Shown here: piece after piece, positions 1 to 7,897 of the stretch
Numbering within the stretch: position 1 is the stretch's first letter
How the letters are laid out: every line of letters starts with the position of its first letter
NCBI GenBank assembly: GCA_015066015.1
Contig: SVPE01000008.1
Coordinates: 56,583 to 120,582, forward strand
Length of the DNA: 64,000 nt
DNA from: Oscillospiraceae bacterium
GTDB lineage: Bacteria > Bacillota > Clostridia > Oscillospirales > Acutalibacteraceae
Direction of reading: 5' to 3'
Made by a program: the position numbers and the translations under genes
Notes under the pieces: generated by a model
The model's database searches: none
What the model was told of the DNA's origin: nothing
What the model saw: only the letters and a program-made list of their open reading frames with translations

Positions 1-23
1 TATTTTTTCTCGGAGGACAGAAT

Positions 24-983
24 ATGAAGCTTGTAATACTGGACGGATACACTGAAAACCCGGGTGACCTCAGCTGGGACTGGCTGAAAGACCTTGTTGA
101 CGAATATACCGTATATGACAAGACCCCTGAAAATCTTATAGTTGAAAGAGCGAAGGATGCTGACATCCTTGTCACAAATAAAACACCGCTGACAAGAGAG
201 ACTCTTTCGTCACTCAAAAAACTCAGATACATTTCCACCCTTGCAACAGGCTACAACGTTATCGACATTGAGGCTGCAACTGAGCTTGGTATAACAGTTT
301 CAAATATTCCCGCATATAGCACTGACGGCGTTGCTCAGCTTGTTTTTGCACTTCTTCTTGAAATGGTAAACAGTGTCGCAGTCCATAACGACAGTGTCAA
401 AAAAGGCGAATGGGCTTCCTCGGAGCATTTCTGCTACTGGAAAACCCCTCTTACGGAGCTTTCGGGCAAAATCTTCGGCATAATCGGCTTCGGTAAAATA
501 GGCTCAGCAGTTGCTGCAATTGCAAACGCCTTCAAAATGAAGGTTATCGCCTACTCACCTAATACAAGAAGCTATGACGGCTTCGGCAGTGTCAACTTTC
601 TCTCACTTGAAGAGGTCATCGCCGCTTCAGATGTAATTTCTCTGCACTGTCCTCTTACTGAAAGCACAAAAGGGCTTGTCAATATGGATTTCATCCGCAA
701 AATGAAAAAGGGTGCTTACATCATCAACACCTCAAGAGGCCCCGTGCTCAACGAAGCCGATGTAAGGAAGGCTCTTGACGAGGGACTTCTTGCCGGCGTA
801 GGTGCAGACGTACTTTCAACAGAGCCTCCCGCAAGCGATAATCCCCTGACATCCACCGACAAGACCGTCATCACACCCCACATAGCCTGGGCAAGTCTTG
901 AAGCAAGAACAAGGCTGATGAATATTTTCAAGAGCAATGTTGAGGGCTTTGTCAACGGCAAGCCTGTAAACTGTGTCAACTGA
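24..983 (+). CDS. D-2-hydroxyacid dehydrogenase (glycerate dehydrogenase-like)
   Basis: NAD-dependent cytosolic dehydrogenase interconverting a D-2-hydroxyacid and its 2-oxoacid; hydroxypyruvate/glycerate is the likeliest substrate from overall similarity, but specificity cannot be read from sequence. The 319-residue length is normal for the family. A GFGKIG dinucleotide-binding loop lies near residue 155. The catalytic Arg is in NTSRGP, the Glu in the LSTEPP segment and the His in TPHIAWAS, so the Arg-Glu-His triad is complete. The start has a GGAGGA ribosome site 7-8 bases upstream. It is transcribed away from the minus-strand genes to its right and ends in a strong terminator. The upstream context lies outside the window. 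Confidence 0.93.
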   Translation: MKLVILDGYTENPGDLSWDWLKDLVDEYTVYDKTPENLIVERAKDADILVTNKTPLTRETLSSLKKLRYISTLATGYNVIDIEAATELGITVSNIPAYSTDGVAQLVFALLLEMVNSVAVHNDSVKKGEWASSEHFCYWKTPLTELSGKIFGIIGFGKIGSAVAAIANAFKMKVIAYSPNTRSYDGFGSVNFLSLEEVIAASDVISLHCPLTESTKGLVNMDFIRKMKKGAYIINTSRGPVLNEADVRKALDEGLLAGVGADVLSTEPPASDNPLTSTDKTVITPHIAWASLEARTRLMNIFKSNVEGFVNGKPVNCVN

Positions 984-998
984 TAACGTCAACAACAT

Positions 999-1040
999 AA
1001 GAAAGAAGCACCCGACAAGGGTGCTTCTTTCTTTCAATAT
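999..1040 (+). terminator. Rho-independent terminator of the dehydrogenase gene
   Basis: A perfect 15-bp stem (AAGAAAGAAGCACCC with its complement), loop GACAA, runs into CTTTC and a T-rich stretch just after the dehydrogenase stop codon. Confidence 0.9.
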
Positions 1041-1064
1041 AGCTTTTTTATAAAAAAGTTAAAT

Positions 1065-1105
1065 AAAACCGGGAAGACTGAATTTCCGGAAGATATCAGT
1101 CTTCC
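1065..1105 (-). terminator. Terminator overlapping the 3' end of the PETGD protein gene
   Basis: GGAAGACTG at 1072-1080 pairs perfectly with CAGTCTTCC at 1097-1105. Read on the minus strand the stem is followed by CGGTTTTATTT. The first arm overlaps the last codons and stop of the minus-strand gene. Confidence 0.7.
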
Positions 1106-1944
1106 TTTTTCTTGAGGCATACGCCTGCTGTAGCAGTAGCTACACAAAGAGTTGCGAGAGCAACAACAACTGAAGCTGTGTCGCCTGTTTCGGGCTCTTT
1201 TTCACCTTCCTCTGCAGGCTTATCGTCTGCAACGGGGCCAACAAAGCCGATGTACATGTTAGCAAAGAAGTTGATAAGCTCGTTGTCGCCTAATGAACCG
1301 AGAAGTGCATCTGTATCAATGCCTACTGTTGTAAGACCGCCTCTGAGAGTATCGAGGATACCTGTAACGAGGTCAGTAGTAATCATTGATGAATCATTAG
1401 GAGCTACATCTGTTGCTGTACCTGTGGGAGCTGATGTTTCTGCACCGCCGAGAAGTGTGGTAATGTCAAACTTACCTAATTCGCTGATATCAAAGGTAGT
1501 CATATCAATACCTGCACCGCTGAATGCGTCAGCGATAACGGTAAGAAGACCGGGCATTTCGTCAGCGCTGATTTCTGAAACAGCCTCTTCAACAGCGGCA
1601 GTGTCAACACCTTCGCTGAGAGTGCCTGTTAACCAGCTGAAGTCGATTGTAGCGCCACCGGGAAGATTTTCAGCAATCTTATCCATTGCATTCTGGAAGC
1701 CCTGCTCGATTTTTACCTGAGTATCAGTTTCTTCGTTGTCTTTTTCTTCCTGCATAAAGCTGCCAACGATACCTGTGATGCTGTCAAGATCGAGGGAATC
1801 AAGTGAGCTCTCGCCTGAAATAAAGCCACCGATCAGATCAGCAATTCCGCCTGTAAGAGCTTCTTCAGCTGAAGCAAATGCTGCAGGAACTGTAAGAGAC
1901 ATGCAAAGAATTACAGTAAGAAGAACACCAATAAACTTTTTCAT
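1096..1944 (-). CDS. Secreted protein with C-terminal PETGD-type cell-wall sorting signal
   Basis: Function not recognised. The first ~25 residues are a signal peptide (KK start, hydrophobic core, AFA-S cleavage region). The mature part is acidic and helical-looking, rich in Asp, Gly, Thr and Leu, without recognisable catalytic motifs. The C-terminus has the order expected for sortase substrates: EPETGD, a hydrophobic span VVVALATLCVATATAG, then a Lys-rich tail. In Clostridia a (N/E)PxTGD motif usually replaces LPxTG. The inference is covalent wall attachment after secretion; no sortase gene lies in the window. It has its own promoter (2014-2042) and is probably monocistronic. Confidence 0.8.
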   Translation of the reverse strand: MKKFIGVLLTVILCMSLTVPAAFASAEEALTGGIADLIGGFISGESSLDSLDLDSITGIVGSFMQEEKDNEETDTQVKIEQGFQNAMDKIAENLPGGATIDFSWLTGTLSEGVDTAAVEEAVSEISADEMPGLLTVIADAFSGAGIDMTTFDISELGKFDITTLLGGAETSAPTGTATDVAPNDSSMITTDLVTGILDTLRGGLTTVGIDTDALLGSLGDNELINFFANMYIGFVGPVADDKPAEEGEKEPETGDTASVVVALATLCVATATAGVCLKKKED

Positions 1945-2013
1945 CTCTAATCAATCCTTTCATAATATTTATATAAACGGCAAAAAGCCGTAAATATACA
2001 ACTTATCTTATGT

Positions 2014-2042
2014 ATTATACTATATATTGTATAATATTTCAA
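2014..2042 (-). promoter_or_regulatory. Sigma-A promoter for the PETGD protein gene
   Basis: On the minus strand, -35 TTGAAA (2037-2042), a 17-base spacer and -10 TATAAT (2014-2019). It lies about 70 bases upstream of the start codon. Confidence 0.75.
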
Positions 2043-2077
2043 TAACTTTCAGAAAGTTTTTTTATGTTTTTTGAAAA

Positions 2078-3082
2078 TTATTGCCAAGTGATAAATACAT
2101 CAAGATCACTTACTGTGTAGTGCTTTCCTTCGACAAGGTTGTTAGCCTTAAGCTCGCTTACGATGCTGTCGAGCATATTCTCGTCCTTAGCAGTAATTCT
2201 GCACTTGACTGCAAGCTCTGAACGGTCGGAGAATTTCTCAAGCTGACCGGGTACAAAGCCTGTGCACCACCAATATTTTGTGTATTCTCTTGAGAAGATA
2301 ATCTGGTCGTGACGGTAGCCTGTCATTGACATATAAAGTGCATCCTCGTCGCTTGCAGCGTCATAATGCTCAACTCCTCTGTCAAGGGGCTTTGTATAAA
2401 CACCGATTTCTGCACCGACAAATGCAAGACCGTACTGACCCTTCCAGAGCTGAATCATCCAGTCCTTGTCCTCGTAGCGGAACTTGAGTCTCATAGTATC
2501 CATATAGATACTTACGAAGGGTGCCGCAGTATCAAAGGCCTGATTGTAACCGAAGTTTCTCTGCCAGGGGTCGTCACTTGTAAAGAAGAAGTTGCCTGCT
2601 GAATCGAAAAGATAACCTGCAAGGCCCTTATCCTGAAGTGCATTGTTCTGCTTTGTTGTAGCGTTTGTGAGGTTTCTCGTTGTTGTAAGAGAAGCCGCAT
2701 TTGTAGCAAGTGTGGGCAGAGTAAGTGTTGTTGATGCTGTTGTTGGTGCGGTAGTGGTTGTAGTGGTATTCGGAGCTGCACCGGGCACCATGGGATAAAG
2801 TGTGATAGCTGTATCCGCAGAGGTTGAACCGATACCGACATTTGTTGTTGCAACGGGATTTGTTGTGGGAAGGTTAACATCCGCAACAGGCTGCTGGGTT
2901 GCGCCGTAAGGGCTTGTGGTTGTGGTGGTTGTGGTGGACTCTGTAACATAAGTGAGATTCTGGCTTGTAAGCTGTGCATCGGCACTGTTACTGAGCGCAC
3001 GTACACCGATAAAGGAACCGCCGCAAACGACAATCAGTGCAACAATTATCAGAATTGTTGACTTGTTCTTGAATTCGTTCAT
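2078..3082 (-). CDS. Membrane-anchored DUF4474-like protein with Thr-rich linker
   Basis: A short cytoplasmic N-terminus and one transmembrane helix (about residues 8-29) lead to a ~125-residue Thr/Ala/Pro-rich low-complexity linker and a compact C-terminal domain from about residue 150. That domain matches my memory of DUF4474 of Clostridia (WQRNFGYN, DWMIQLWKGQYG, GAEIGVY), which has no assigned function. The topology places the domain outside the membrane. It lies 50 bases downstream of ftsZ on the same strand, so it may be the last gene of the division cluster. Start chosen by AGGAGG eight bases upstream. The Thr tracts create long spurious ORFs in other frames. Confidence 0.75.
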   Translation of the reverse strand: MNEFKNKSTILIIVALIVVCGGSFIGVRALSNSADAQLTSQNLTYVTESTTTTTTTSPYGATQQPVADVNLPTTNPVATTNVGIGSTSADTAITLYPMVPGAAPNTTTTTTAPTTASTTLTLPTLATNAASLTTTRNLTNATTKQNNALQDKGLAGYLFDSAGNFFFTSDDPWQRNFGYNQAFDTAAPFVSIYMDTMRLKFRYEDKDWMIQLWKGQYGLAFVGAEIGVYTKPLDRGVEHYDAASDEDALYMSMTGYRHDQIIFSREYTKYWWCTGFVPGQLEKFSDRSELAVKCRITAKDENMLDSIVSELKANNLVEGKHYTVSDLDVFITWQ

Positions 3083-3132
3083 TCTGATCCTCCTGGGTTG
3101 ATATTTGTATTATATAAAGCCAATCTTTATAA

Positions 3133-4560
3133 TCAGTTATTACCGAAAATGTTTCTGCCCTTGAATACGGGAAGAACATCACTTTCATCCTCGTCAGGAT
3201 CATCGAAAATTGAGCCTGTCTTCTTTGCAGGAGCCTCTATCACATCAAAGCTCTGTGCAGGAGCCTGCTGAACGGGAGCCTGCTGTACAGGTACCTCAGC
3301 CTGTACGGGTGCTGCAGTCTGAATGGGAGCGACGGGCTGAATAGGTGTGAACTCGCCGAAGGAAACGGGAGCTGCACCGTCAGCTGAAGCTGCTGCTGCC
3401 TTTTCAAAAACTGAAACGAAGCCCTGACCGAACTTTGTTGATGCGAAATCAACTGCATCCTGACTTACTGAAGTAAAGCCTGCCTCAACAGTAGCTCTGG
3501 GAGCCTGGCTGATGAATTCGGGAGCTGCACTTCTTACAGGAGCTGCACCTCTTACGGGAGCTGCAGTTGCCTGAGTCTGAACGGGAGCTGCTTCTGCAGT
3601 GTTACCTGCACCGAAGCCGGTTGCGATAACTGTAATGAGCATCTCGTCGCCCATCTCTTCATCGAATACTGAACCGAAGATGATGTTTGCATCGGGATGT
3701 GTTGCATCGGAAATAAGAGTACCTGCCTGCTCGATCATATCAAGTGACATATCTGATGAACATGTAACGTTGATGATAACACCGCTTGCACCGTCGATAG
3801 CAGTCTCGAGAAGAGGACTTGTGATAGCCTGCTTTGTTGCCTCAGCAGCACAGTCTGCACCCTTACCGCGGCCGATACCCATATGAGCAAGACCTGCATC
3901 CTTCATAACGCTCTTGATATCTGCAAAGTCGAGGTTGATGTAACCGGGAACCTTGATTGTATCTGAAATACTCTTTACGCCCTGCCAGAGAACGTTGTTT
4001 GCCTGACCGAAGGCATCCTTCATGCTGAGGCTCTTGTCACCGAGGAGCTTAAGTCTTTCGTTAGGGATAACGATAAGGCTGTCAACATGCTTTTCAAGCT
4101 CTCTGATACCGTCTTCTGCCTGCTTCATACGCTTTTTACCTTCAAACTTGAAGGGCTTTGTAACGATACCTACTGTAAGTGCACCGAGCTCTCTTGCGAT
4201 TTCAGCAACAACGGGAGCTGCACCTGTACCTGTACCGCCGCCCATACCGGCAGTGATGAATACCATATCTGTTGAACGAAGAGCGTCTGCAATTGTGTCA
4301 CGGCTTTCTTCTGCAGCCTTCTTACCGATTGAAGGGTCGCCGCCTGCACCCATGCAGCCTGTTACCTTCTCACCGATCTGGATTTTATGTGTTGCCTTTG
4401 AGTTTTCAAGAATCTGTCTGTCGGTATTGATTGAAAGGAACTCAACACCTACGATACCTGACTCGACCATCTGATTGACAGCGTTGCCGCCGCCACCGCC
4501 GACACCTATAACTTTAATCTGATTATAAGCGATGTTTTCGTTGTCCATAATGAAGCCCAT
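3133..4560 (-). CDS. ftsZ: Cell division protein FtsZ
   Basis: Tubulin-like GTPase that polymerises into the Z ring at mid-cell. The signature GGGTGTG sits at residues 107-113 and the N-terminal Gly-rich nucleotide loop [11 protein letters not shown] at 19-29. At 475 residues it is longer than most FtsZ (~350-390), because the disordered linker from about 320 to 450 is expanded with Ala/Pro/Gln/Val repeats. The C-terminal peptide [10 protein letters not shown] resembles the conserved tail that binds FtsA and SepF. Start chosen by AGGAGG seven bases upstream. It has its own promoter region, with an inverted repeat in the leader. No ftsA is adjacent, unlike many Bacillota. Confidence 0.98.
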   Translation of the reverse strand: MGFIMDNENIAYNQIKVIGVGGGGGNAVNQMVESGIVGVEFLSINTDRQILENSKATHKIQIGEKVTGCMGAGGDPSIGKKAAEESRDTIADALRSTDMVFITAGMGGGTGTGAAPVVAEIARELGALTVGIVTKPFKFEGKKRMKQAEDGIRELEKHVDSLIVIPNERLKLLGDKSLSMKDAFGQANNVLWQGVKSISDTIKVPGYINLDFADIKSVMKDAGLAHMGIGRGKGADCAAEATKQAITSPLLETAIDGASGVIINVTCSSDMSLDMIEQAGTLISDATHPDANIIFGSVFDEEMGDEMLITVIATGFGAGNTAEAAPVQTQATAAPVRGAAPVRSAAPEFISQAPRATVEAGFTSVSQDAVDFASTKFGQGFVSVFEKAAAASADGAAPVSFGEFTPIQPVAPIQTAAPVQAEVPVQQAPVQQAPAQSFDVIEAPAKKTGSIFDDPDEDESDVLPVFKGRNIFGNN

Positions 4561-4613
4561 TGTACTTCCTCCTGTTATAAAAATTTATTGATGAAATTAT
4601 TCTGTATTATGTG

Positions 4614-4682
4614 TTGTGCCCATAATTAGGCACAATAACTTATTATCTCCGTAATTATATCATAGCTTTACAAAAAATACAA
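4614..4682 (-). promoter_or_regulatory. ftsZ promoter region with leader inverted repeat
   Basis: A minus-strand -10 TATAAT lies at 4654-4659, 17 bases from a weak -35 TTGTAT (4677-4682). Between it and ftsZ a perfect 7-bp inverted repeat, TTGTGCC/GGCACAA (4614-4635, 8-base loop), could be an operator or leader hairpin. Confidence 0.5.
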
Positions 4683-4737
4683 TAACAAAAATGTATAAGA
4701 TTTACTTTTTTTGATGATTTTTTTGTAAAAAAAAAAT

Positions 4738-4785
4738 AAAAACTAAAAAACAAAGGCCACCGACAGTAATTCTGCAGTGACCCGT
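4738..4785 (-). terminator. Probable terminator after ftsQ
   Basis: On the minus strand GGTCAC pairs with GTGGCC across a 16-base loop, followed by TTTGTTTTTTAG. It would separate ftsQ transcripts from ftsZ, in line with a separate ftsZ promoter. Confidence 0.55.
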
Positions 4786-4821
4786 ATTTTAAGCTGAAAA
4801 TCTGCTTTGAAGGCAGACAGT

Positions 4822-6270
4822 CTATTGAATTGTCATACCGCCCGGAGTGAAGGTGCCGTAATCCTTATACCGCATATCAATATAGCCCTTTGCCTTGTTT
4901 GCTATGGCAATATCAAGTATGCCGCTTGCACCCGGGATTTTCTTTTCAAGCTCTTCGCACTTACCCAGATAGACGGCAATTTTTCCGTCATATTCAATAA
5001 CCACATCCTCCACGTTATGGAGCCTGATTACGGCGGTGTCAATAACACCCGCCTTGTCAAGAAGTGTGACTATCTCCTTCATAAGCTCAAAGCGTCTGAC
5101 GTTATCACCCTGAGGAACATAGGTGCTGCCTTCCCTTGCCTTCTGATAGTCGAAGCCTTCAATCTGATACATTCCGCCTTCGACTTTATTGCGAGAAAGG
5201 GAAACTACCTTTCCGTCGGAGTCGAGTGTTACCCAACCCGATGTCCCTGTGATTACGTATTTATCCTGAGTGGTAATAACCCTGAGCACAAGGGTATCGG
5301 GATATTCCTTTTCAACAACGACATCCTTGATGTACGGAAGCTTGGTGATTATATCGTGCTTTACCTTCTTTGCCGAAAATGCGAAGAGGTTTCTGCCGCG
5401 GGCAATGCCTGCTGCCTGATAAATCTCCTCGTCGGAATAGATTGTCTGACCCTCGATTATGATGTTTTCAACGGGAGTACCCTTACTGTAAAAGACGGCA
5501 ACAATTGCTGCAACTGCACAAACAAGCACCAGTGCTACCGTAAGTATACGGCTGAAATGATTCTTCTTGCGCTTGTTTTCGTTTTTCTTTTTGCAGAATT
5601 CGTCGTGATTGATTCCGTCCTCAGTGCTTTTTTGGTAGTCGCGGCGATTCTTTCTGACATTTTCAATATGTTTCTGCTGCTTTCTCTTATCGTCGCGCAT
5701 ATCCTTGCCTTTAGGCGTGCGGGATTCACTTTTTTTGTTTACAGAAGCCTTCTTCTGTGACTGAGAGCCGTTATCTGATGACCCACGTGCAGACTCTGAC
5801 TTATTCCCCTTTGAGGATGTGCTTGACTGAGCTGACTTATTTCCCTTTGAGGATGCGTTCGACTGAGCTGACTTATTTCCCTTAGGTGAAGCAGGCTGCT
5901 GACCCGATTTAGTGCCGTTATTTTTTGCACCTGAAGGGTTTCTTTCTTCCGCCGTGCTTTTATCTGACGGAATGCCCTTGCTTATCAGGTCAAATCCGTC
6001 AAGTCCTGATGACTTCCCTTTACCGGCAGCTTTTTTACTGCCCTTGGGCGAGGATGCGGATTTGCCCTTACCCTCAGGCCGAGCCTTCGGGGCGGTTTTC
6101 TGATTTTTGGGCTGAGCTGAGCTCTTATGTTTTGCCGCAGAAGTACCTGTGCCGGTACTTATGGGAGTCCACGCCGATGAGGATATATCCTTCACCTGAC
6201 CGATGCTCTCATTACTATATTTCCCGAAAGTATCCGAAACATTCCTGTTTTTTTCGTCCAAAAAGAACAC
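4822..6270 (-). CDS. ftsQ: FtsQ/DivIB-family division protein with long low-complexity N-terminus
   Basis: Bitopic membrane protein of the divisome, expected to join FtsL and a DivIC-type partner in controlling septal peptidoglycan synthesis. The ~230-residue cytoplasmic N-terminus is very Lys/Ser/Gly/Gln-rich and contains imperfect tandem copies of a (S)SKGNKSAQS-like unit. One transmembrane helix follows (about 242-262), then a POTRA domain (TPVENIIIEGQTIYSDEEI, about 266-335) and a beta domain. Typical FtsQ/DivIB proteins are 250-300 residues, so the extension is unusual. Position between murA and ftsZ fits the family. The antisense 317-aa ORF at 4807-5760 is a shadow. Confidence 0.85.
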   Translation of the reverse strand: MFFLDEKNRNVSDTFGKYSNESIGQVKDISSSAWTPISTGTGTSAAKHKSSAQPKNQKTAPKARPEGKGKSASSPKGSKKAAGKGKSSGLDGFDLISKGIPSDKSTAEERNPSGAKNNGTKSGQQPASPKGNKSAQSNASSKGNKSAQSSTSSKGNKSESARGSSDNGSQSQKKASVNKKSESRTPKGKDMRDDKRKQQKHIENVRKNRRDYQKSTEDGINHDEFCKKKNENKRKKNHFSRILTVALVLVCAVAAIVAVFYSKGTPVENIIIEGQTIYSDEEIYQAAGIARGRNLFAFSAKKVKHDIITKLPYIKDVVVEKEYPDTLVLRVITTQDKYVITGTSGWVTLDSDGKVVSLSRNKVEGGMYQIEGFDYQKAREGSTYVPQGDNVRRFELMKEIVTLLDKAGVIDTAVIRLHNVEDVVIEYDGKIAVYLGKCEELEKKIPGASGILDIAIANKAKGYIDMRYKDYGTFTPGGMTIQ

Positions 6271-6280
6271 CCCCTTTTTT

Positions 6281-6314
6281 TGAATGCATAATGCAGAGTG
6301 CAGAATGCAGAATT
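6281..6314. repeat. GCAGAAT-type short tandem repeat
   Basis: Imperfect tandem copies of a 7-8 base unit (AATGCATA, ATGCAGAGTGCAGAATGCAGAATTA). The same unit recurs in inverse orientation at 23901-23930, just upstream of metF. It looks like the terminus of a dispersed small repeat. Confidence 0.6.
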
Positions 6315-6443
6315 ATTCCTTGGTTTTAAACTTACTGTATTTTATATTGCGTAATTTAATTCACCTTTAAATCTTTTCCGTGCATTACGATAGCGTACTC
6401 TGTCTGTACGCCCCTCTGCCGGCAATTGTGAATTTCACCGGCC

Positions 6444-6567
6444 GGCGGGGAGGCGGACGCGCCGCAGGCACGTCACACAGAGAAAATCCGCTTTCCCGCT
6501 TCTTCGAAAGCGGATTTTCTCTGTGCCTTTGGCTTTCCACAAAGGAAAGCCAAAGCGCCTCCCCGCC
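6444..6567. repeat. Three-armed cloverleaf repeat, copy 1
   Basis: The outer stem GGCGGGGAGGCG (6444-6455) pairs perfectly with 6556-6567. Inside are three adjacent hairpins. Arm 1 (6456-6474) has an 8-position stem with one C/A mismatch and loop GCA. Arm 2 (6476-6525) has a perfect 20-bp stem. Arm 3 (6527-6555) has a perfect 12-bp stem. Only one unpaired base separates each pair of neighbouring arms. It occupies most of the 307-base gap between murA and ftsQ, inside the dcw cluster, so it should be transcribed there. I see no coding potential. Confidence 0.85.
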
Positions 6568-6577
6568 TAATTAGCCT

Positions 6578-7840
6578 CTATTTATTCACTCTTACTATAT
6601 CTGCGCCCACACCTCTGAGGCACTCTTCGATTTTCTCATAGCCTCTGTCGATGTGAGAGATATTGCATACCTCGGTTATACCCTTAGCCGCAAGTCCTGC
6701 CACAACAAGAGCTCCGCCGCCCCTTAAATCGGGGCATTCCACCCTTGTGCCGTAAAGAGAATCCACACCCTCAACCAGGGCAATTCTCCCCTCAAGGCGG
6801 ATTTTCGCGCCCATTCTGACAAGCTCGCCTACGTGCTTGAAGCGACCTTCAAATATATTTTCAACGATTACACCGCTGCCCCTTGCAACACAGGAAAGCG
6901 CCATCAGGGGAGCCTGAGCATCCGTCGGGAATCCGGGATAAGGCATAGTGCGGATATCCCTCAGAGCCTTCGGGCGACCGTTCATTTTGATTCTGATGCT
7001 TTCTTTTTTATCGGTGATTTCACAGCCTGCCCCCTCAAAAAAGGGAAGCACCGTGCGATAGTCATCGGTATCTGTATTTTTTATAAGTACGTCGCCCCCT
7101 GCCGCACCTACACATGAAAGGTAGGTAAGGGCAACAATTCTGTCGGGAATTACTCTGTGTCTTGTGCCGTGAATTTTCTGTACTGCCTCGATTATTACGG
7201 TATCCTGAGCCGTAAGCTCAACCTTACAGCCACATTTACACAGAAAATCCGCAAGGTCTCTTATCTCAGGCTCTCTTGCTGCATTGTGTATCACAGTCCT
7301 TCCCTCGCCCAGCACGGAAGCAAGAATTATGTTTTCCGTTGCTCCGACACTCGGAAAAGAAAGGCTGATGACCGTATCGGAATTATAGCTTTTTCTCGTA
7401 CAGCTGATGTGACCTCTGCTGATATCGACGCTTACACCCATAAGCCTCAGCGAGCTTATGTGAAGATCAATCGGACGAAGCCCTATCTCACATCCGCCCG
7501 GAGAAGAAAGCCTCGCCTGCCCTGTTCTTCCGAGTATTGAGCCGAGAAAAACTATTGACGAGCGCATTTCCCTCATAAGACTGTCGGGGATGCTGCAGCC
7601 GTCGATAAAACGCGAATCCACTGTAAGCGTAGTCCCCTGACGGAAAACCTTACAGCCGAGATGCTCGAGAATTTTTACGGCGGCACTGACGTCAGTAAGC
7701 TCGGGACAGTTTTCAATTACACTGATACCGTCAACAAGCACCGTTGCCGCAAGTATGGGCAGAGAGCTGTTTTTTGAGCCTTGAAGCTCAATTTCTCCTT
7801 CAAGACGGTTACCGCCTTTTATAACAATGGTTTCTTCCAT
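6578..7840 (-). CDS. murA: UDP-N-acetylglucosamine 1-carboxyvinyltransferase MurA
   Basis: Cytosolic enzyme that transfers enolpyruvate from PEP to UDP-GlcNAc, the first committed step of peptidoglycan synthesis and the fosfomycin target. The 420-residue length is standard. The substrate-binding Lys is in GSKNSSLP (K23). The catalytic Cys of the mobile loop is C117 in GGCEIGLRPIDLH, so the enzyme should be active and fosfomycin-sensitive at that residue. It sits between murG and ftsQ, where many Bacillota carry murB. Bacillota often have two murA copies, so a second may exist outside the window. Confidence 0.96.
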   Translation of the reverse strand: MEETIVIKGGNRLEGEIELQGSKNSSLPILAATVLVDGISVIENCPELTDVSAAVKILEHLGCKVFRQGTTLTVDSRFIDGCSIPDSLMREMRSSIVFLGSILGRTGQARLSSPGGCEIGLRPIDLHISSLRLMGVSVDISRGHISCTRKSYNSDTVISLSFPSVGATENIILASVLGEGRTVIHNAAREPEIRDLADFLCKCGCKVELTAQDTVIIEAVQKIHGTRHRVIPDRIVALTYLSCVGAAGGDVLIKNTDTDDYRTVLPFFEGAGCEITDKKESIRIKMNGRPKALRDIRTMPYPGFPTDAQAPLMALSCVARGSGVIVENIFEGRFKHVGELVRMGAKIRLEGRIALVEGVDSLYGTRVECPDLRGGGALVVAGLAAKGITEVCNISHIDRGYEKIEECLRGVGADIVRVNK

Positions 7841-7897
7841 AAAATCACGCCTTTCACCCCATACTATGCAAAAAACGGATTTTATGTGATTTTTCTT

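Noticed and set aside
1112-1720. 202-aa plus-strand ORF
   Set aside because: Antisense to the PETGD protein gene, whose signal peptide and sorting tail fix the true frame.
2512-3033. 173-aa minus-strand ORF
   Set aside because: Alternate frame of the Thr/Ala-rich linker in the DUF4474 gene.
4807-5760. 317-aa plus-strand ORF
   Set aside because: Antisense shadow of the well-supported ftsQ gene; no ribosome site and no recognisable domain.
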